Part shown: positions 17,581-17,854 of the stretch, one piece after another | Layout of the letters: each line of letters opens with the position of its first letter | How positions within the stretch are numbered: the first letter of the stretch is position 1 | Origin: Pelagophyceae sp. CCMP2097 | Taxonomy: Eukaryota > Sar > Pelagophyceae | Direction: 5' to 3' | Length of the DNA stretch: 17,854 bases | Assembly: GCA_026770575.1 (NCBI GenBank) | Contig: MU657309.1 | Coordinates: forward strand, 7,151-25,004 | Made by a program: the position numbers and the translations under genes | Notes under the pieces: model-generated | Seen by the model: the letters and a program-made list of their open reading frames with translations, nothing else | Databases searched by the model: none | Told to the model about the DNA's origin: nothing

Positions 17581-17854
17581 GCAACACCGGTTGATAACCA
17601 TTATAGCTCTCTTTTTAAAATTTCGAGGAACTTGCGATAACCCTTCGAGGTGTAATGTAATGTAATAGGAATCACAGGATGTCCAGTCCCGGAGGACCTT
17701 CTCCAGGTGCCTTGTCGGGACGGGCAGGGCTCGCGCCTCGGCGGCACCCATGCCGCCTTTCGGCGGCACCCATGCCGCCTTTCGGCTCGAACGGACATGC
17801 GCATCGGGGATCATTCGTTATGGGAACGAGGCGCCCTTCCGCGTCACACAGCGC
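17581..17854. other. Right edge, no gene recognised
   Basis: I see no supported gene here. A minus-strand frame is open over 17389-17814 but spans the right arm and core of the inverted repeat, lacks any domain and is probably chance. TGTAATGTAATGTAAT is a short tandem repeat at about 17651-17666. Confidence 0.4.
17739..17782 (+). repeat. Two perfect 22-bp tandem hairpin units
   Basis: The 22-base unit at 17739-17760 repeats exactly at 17761-17782. Each unit contains GGCGGCA and TGCCGCC around CCCA, a perfect 7-bp stem with a 4-base loop, so transcripts would carry two identical adjacent hairpins. Confidence 0.92.

Noticed and set aside
17389..17814. A 141-codon minus-strand frame at the right edge
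   Set aside because: It covers the right arm and AT-rich core of an inverted repeat and shows no recognisable domain.

Overview
The window looks like nuclear DNA of a GC-rich unicellular eukaryote, most likely a microalga. The evidence is three recognisable eukaryotic protein genes, all cut into short exons by GT-AG introns. Donors are often GTGCG, GTGAG or GTACG. Acceptors are almost always TAG followed by G. A pelagophyte-like stramenopile or a haptophyte would fit, but nothing here settles the lineage. I see no bacterial operons, rRNA, tRNA or CRISPR.

Layout. Bases 1-371 may hold the last exon of a plus-strand gene entering from the left. Bases 724-3618 (minus) encode an RlmA-like rRNA guanine-N1 methyltransferase with a probable organelle presequence. 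Bases 3926-5374 (minus) encode a CIR1-like zinc-knuckle corepressor/splicing-associated protein in six exons, the best-supported model here. A 500-base divergent promoter region separates it from a very large plus-strand gene (5875-17041, about 16 exons, about 1,080 residues). That gene's product reads PH domain, degenerate C2, helical linker, membrane hairpin, C2 with a full set of Asp ligands, second membrane segment, second PH-like domain. It resembles MCTP/tricalbin-type membrane-contact proteins with PH domains added. About 70 percent of it is intron.

The most striking feature is what fills those introns. At least six introns of the big gene, and one intron of the methyltransferase gene on the other strand, are packed with degenerate minisatellites. 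There are three related unit types: 12-bp GACGGTCCCTCG-like, 14-bp ACCTTGTCACGGGG-like, and a TACGGTCCCTA/GACGGGCCC type. All share an ACGG core, and in every intron, on either strand, that core lies on the transcribed (sense) strand. The arrays create long overlapping open frames on both strands that are not genes.

Right edge. Just past the stop codon at 17041 is a diverged inverted repeat (arms about 17103-17205 and 17475-17580) around an AT-rich core. It looks like a foldback or MITE-type element. The last 260 bases hold only short repeats.

The three main genes do not form an evident pathway. Spliced models were built by eye from phase-compatible splice sites plus family resemblance, so individual junctions are inference.
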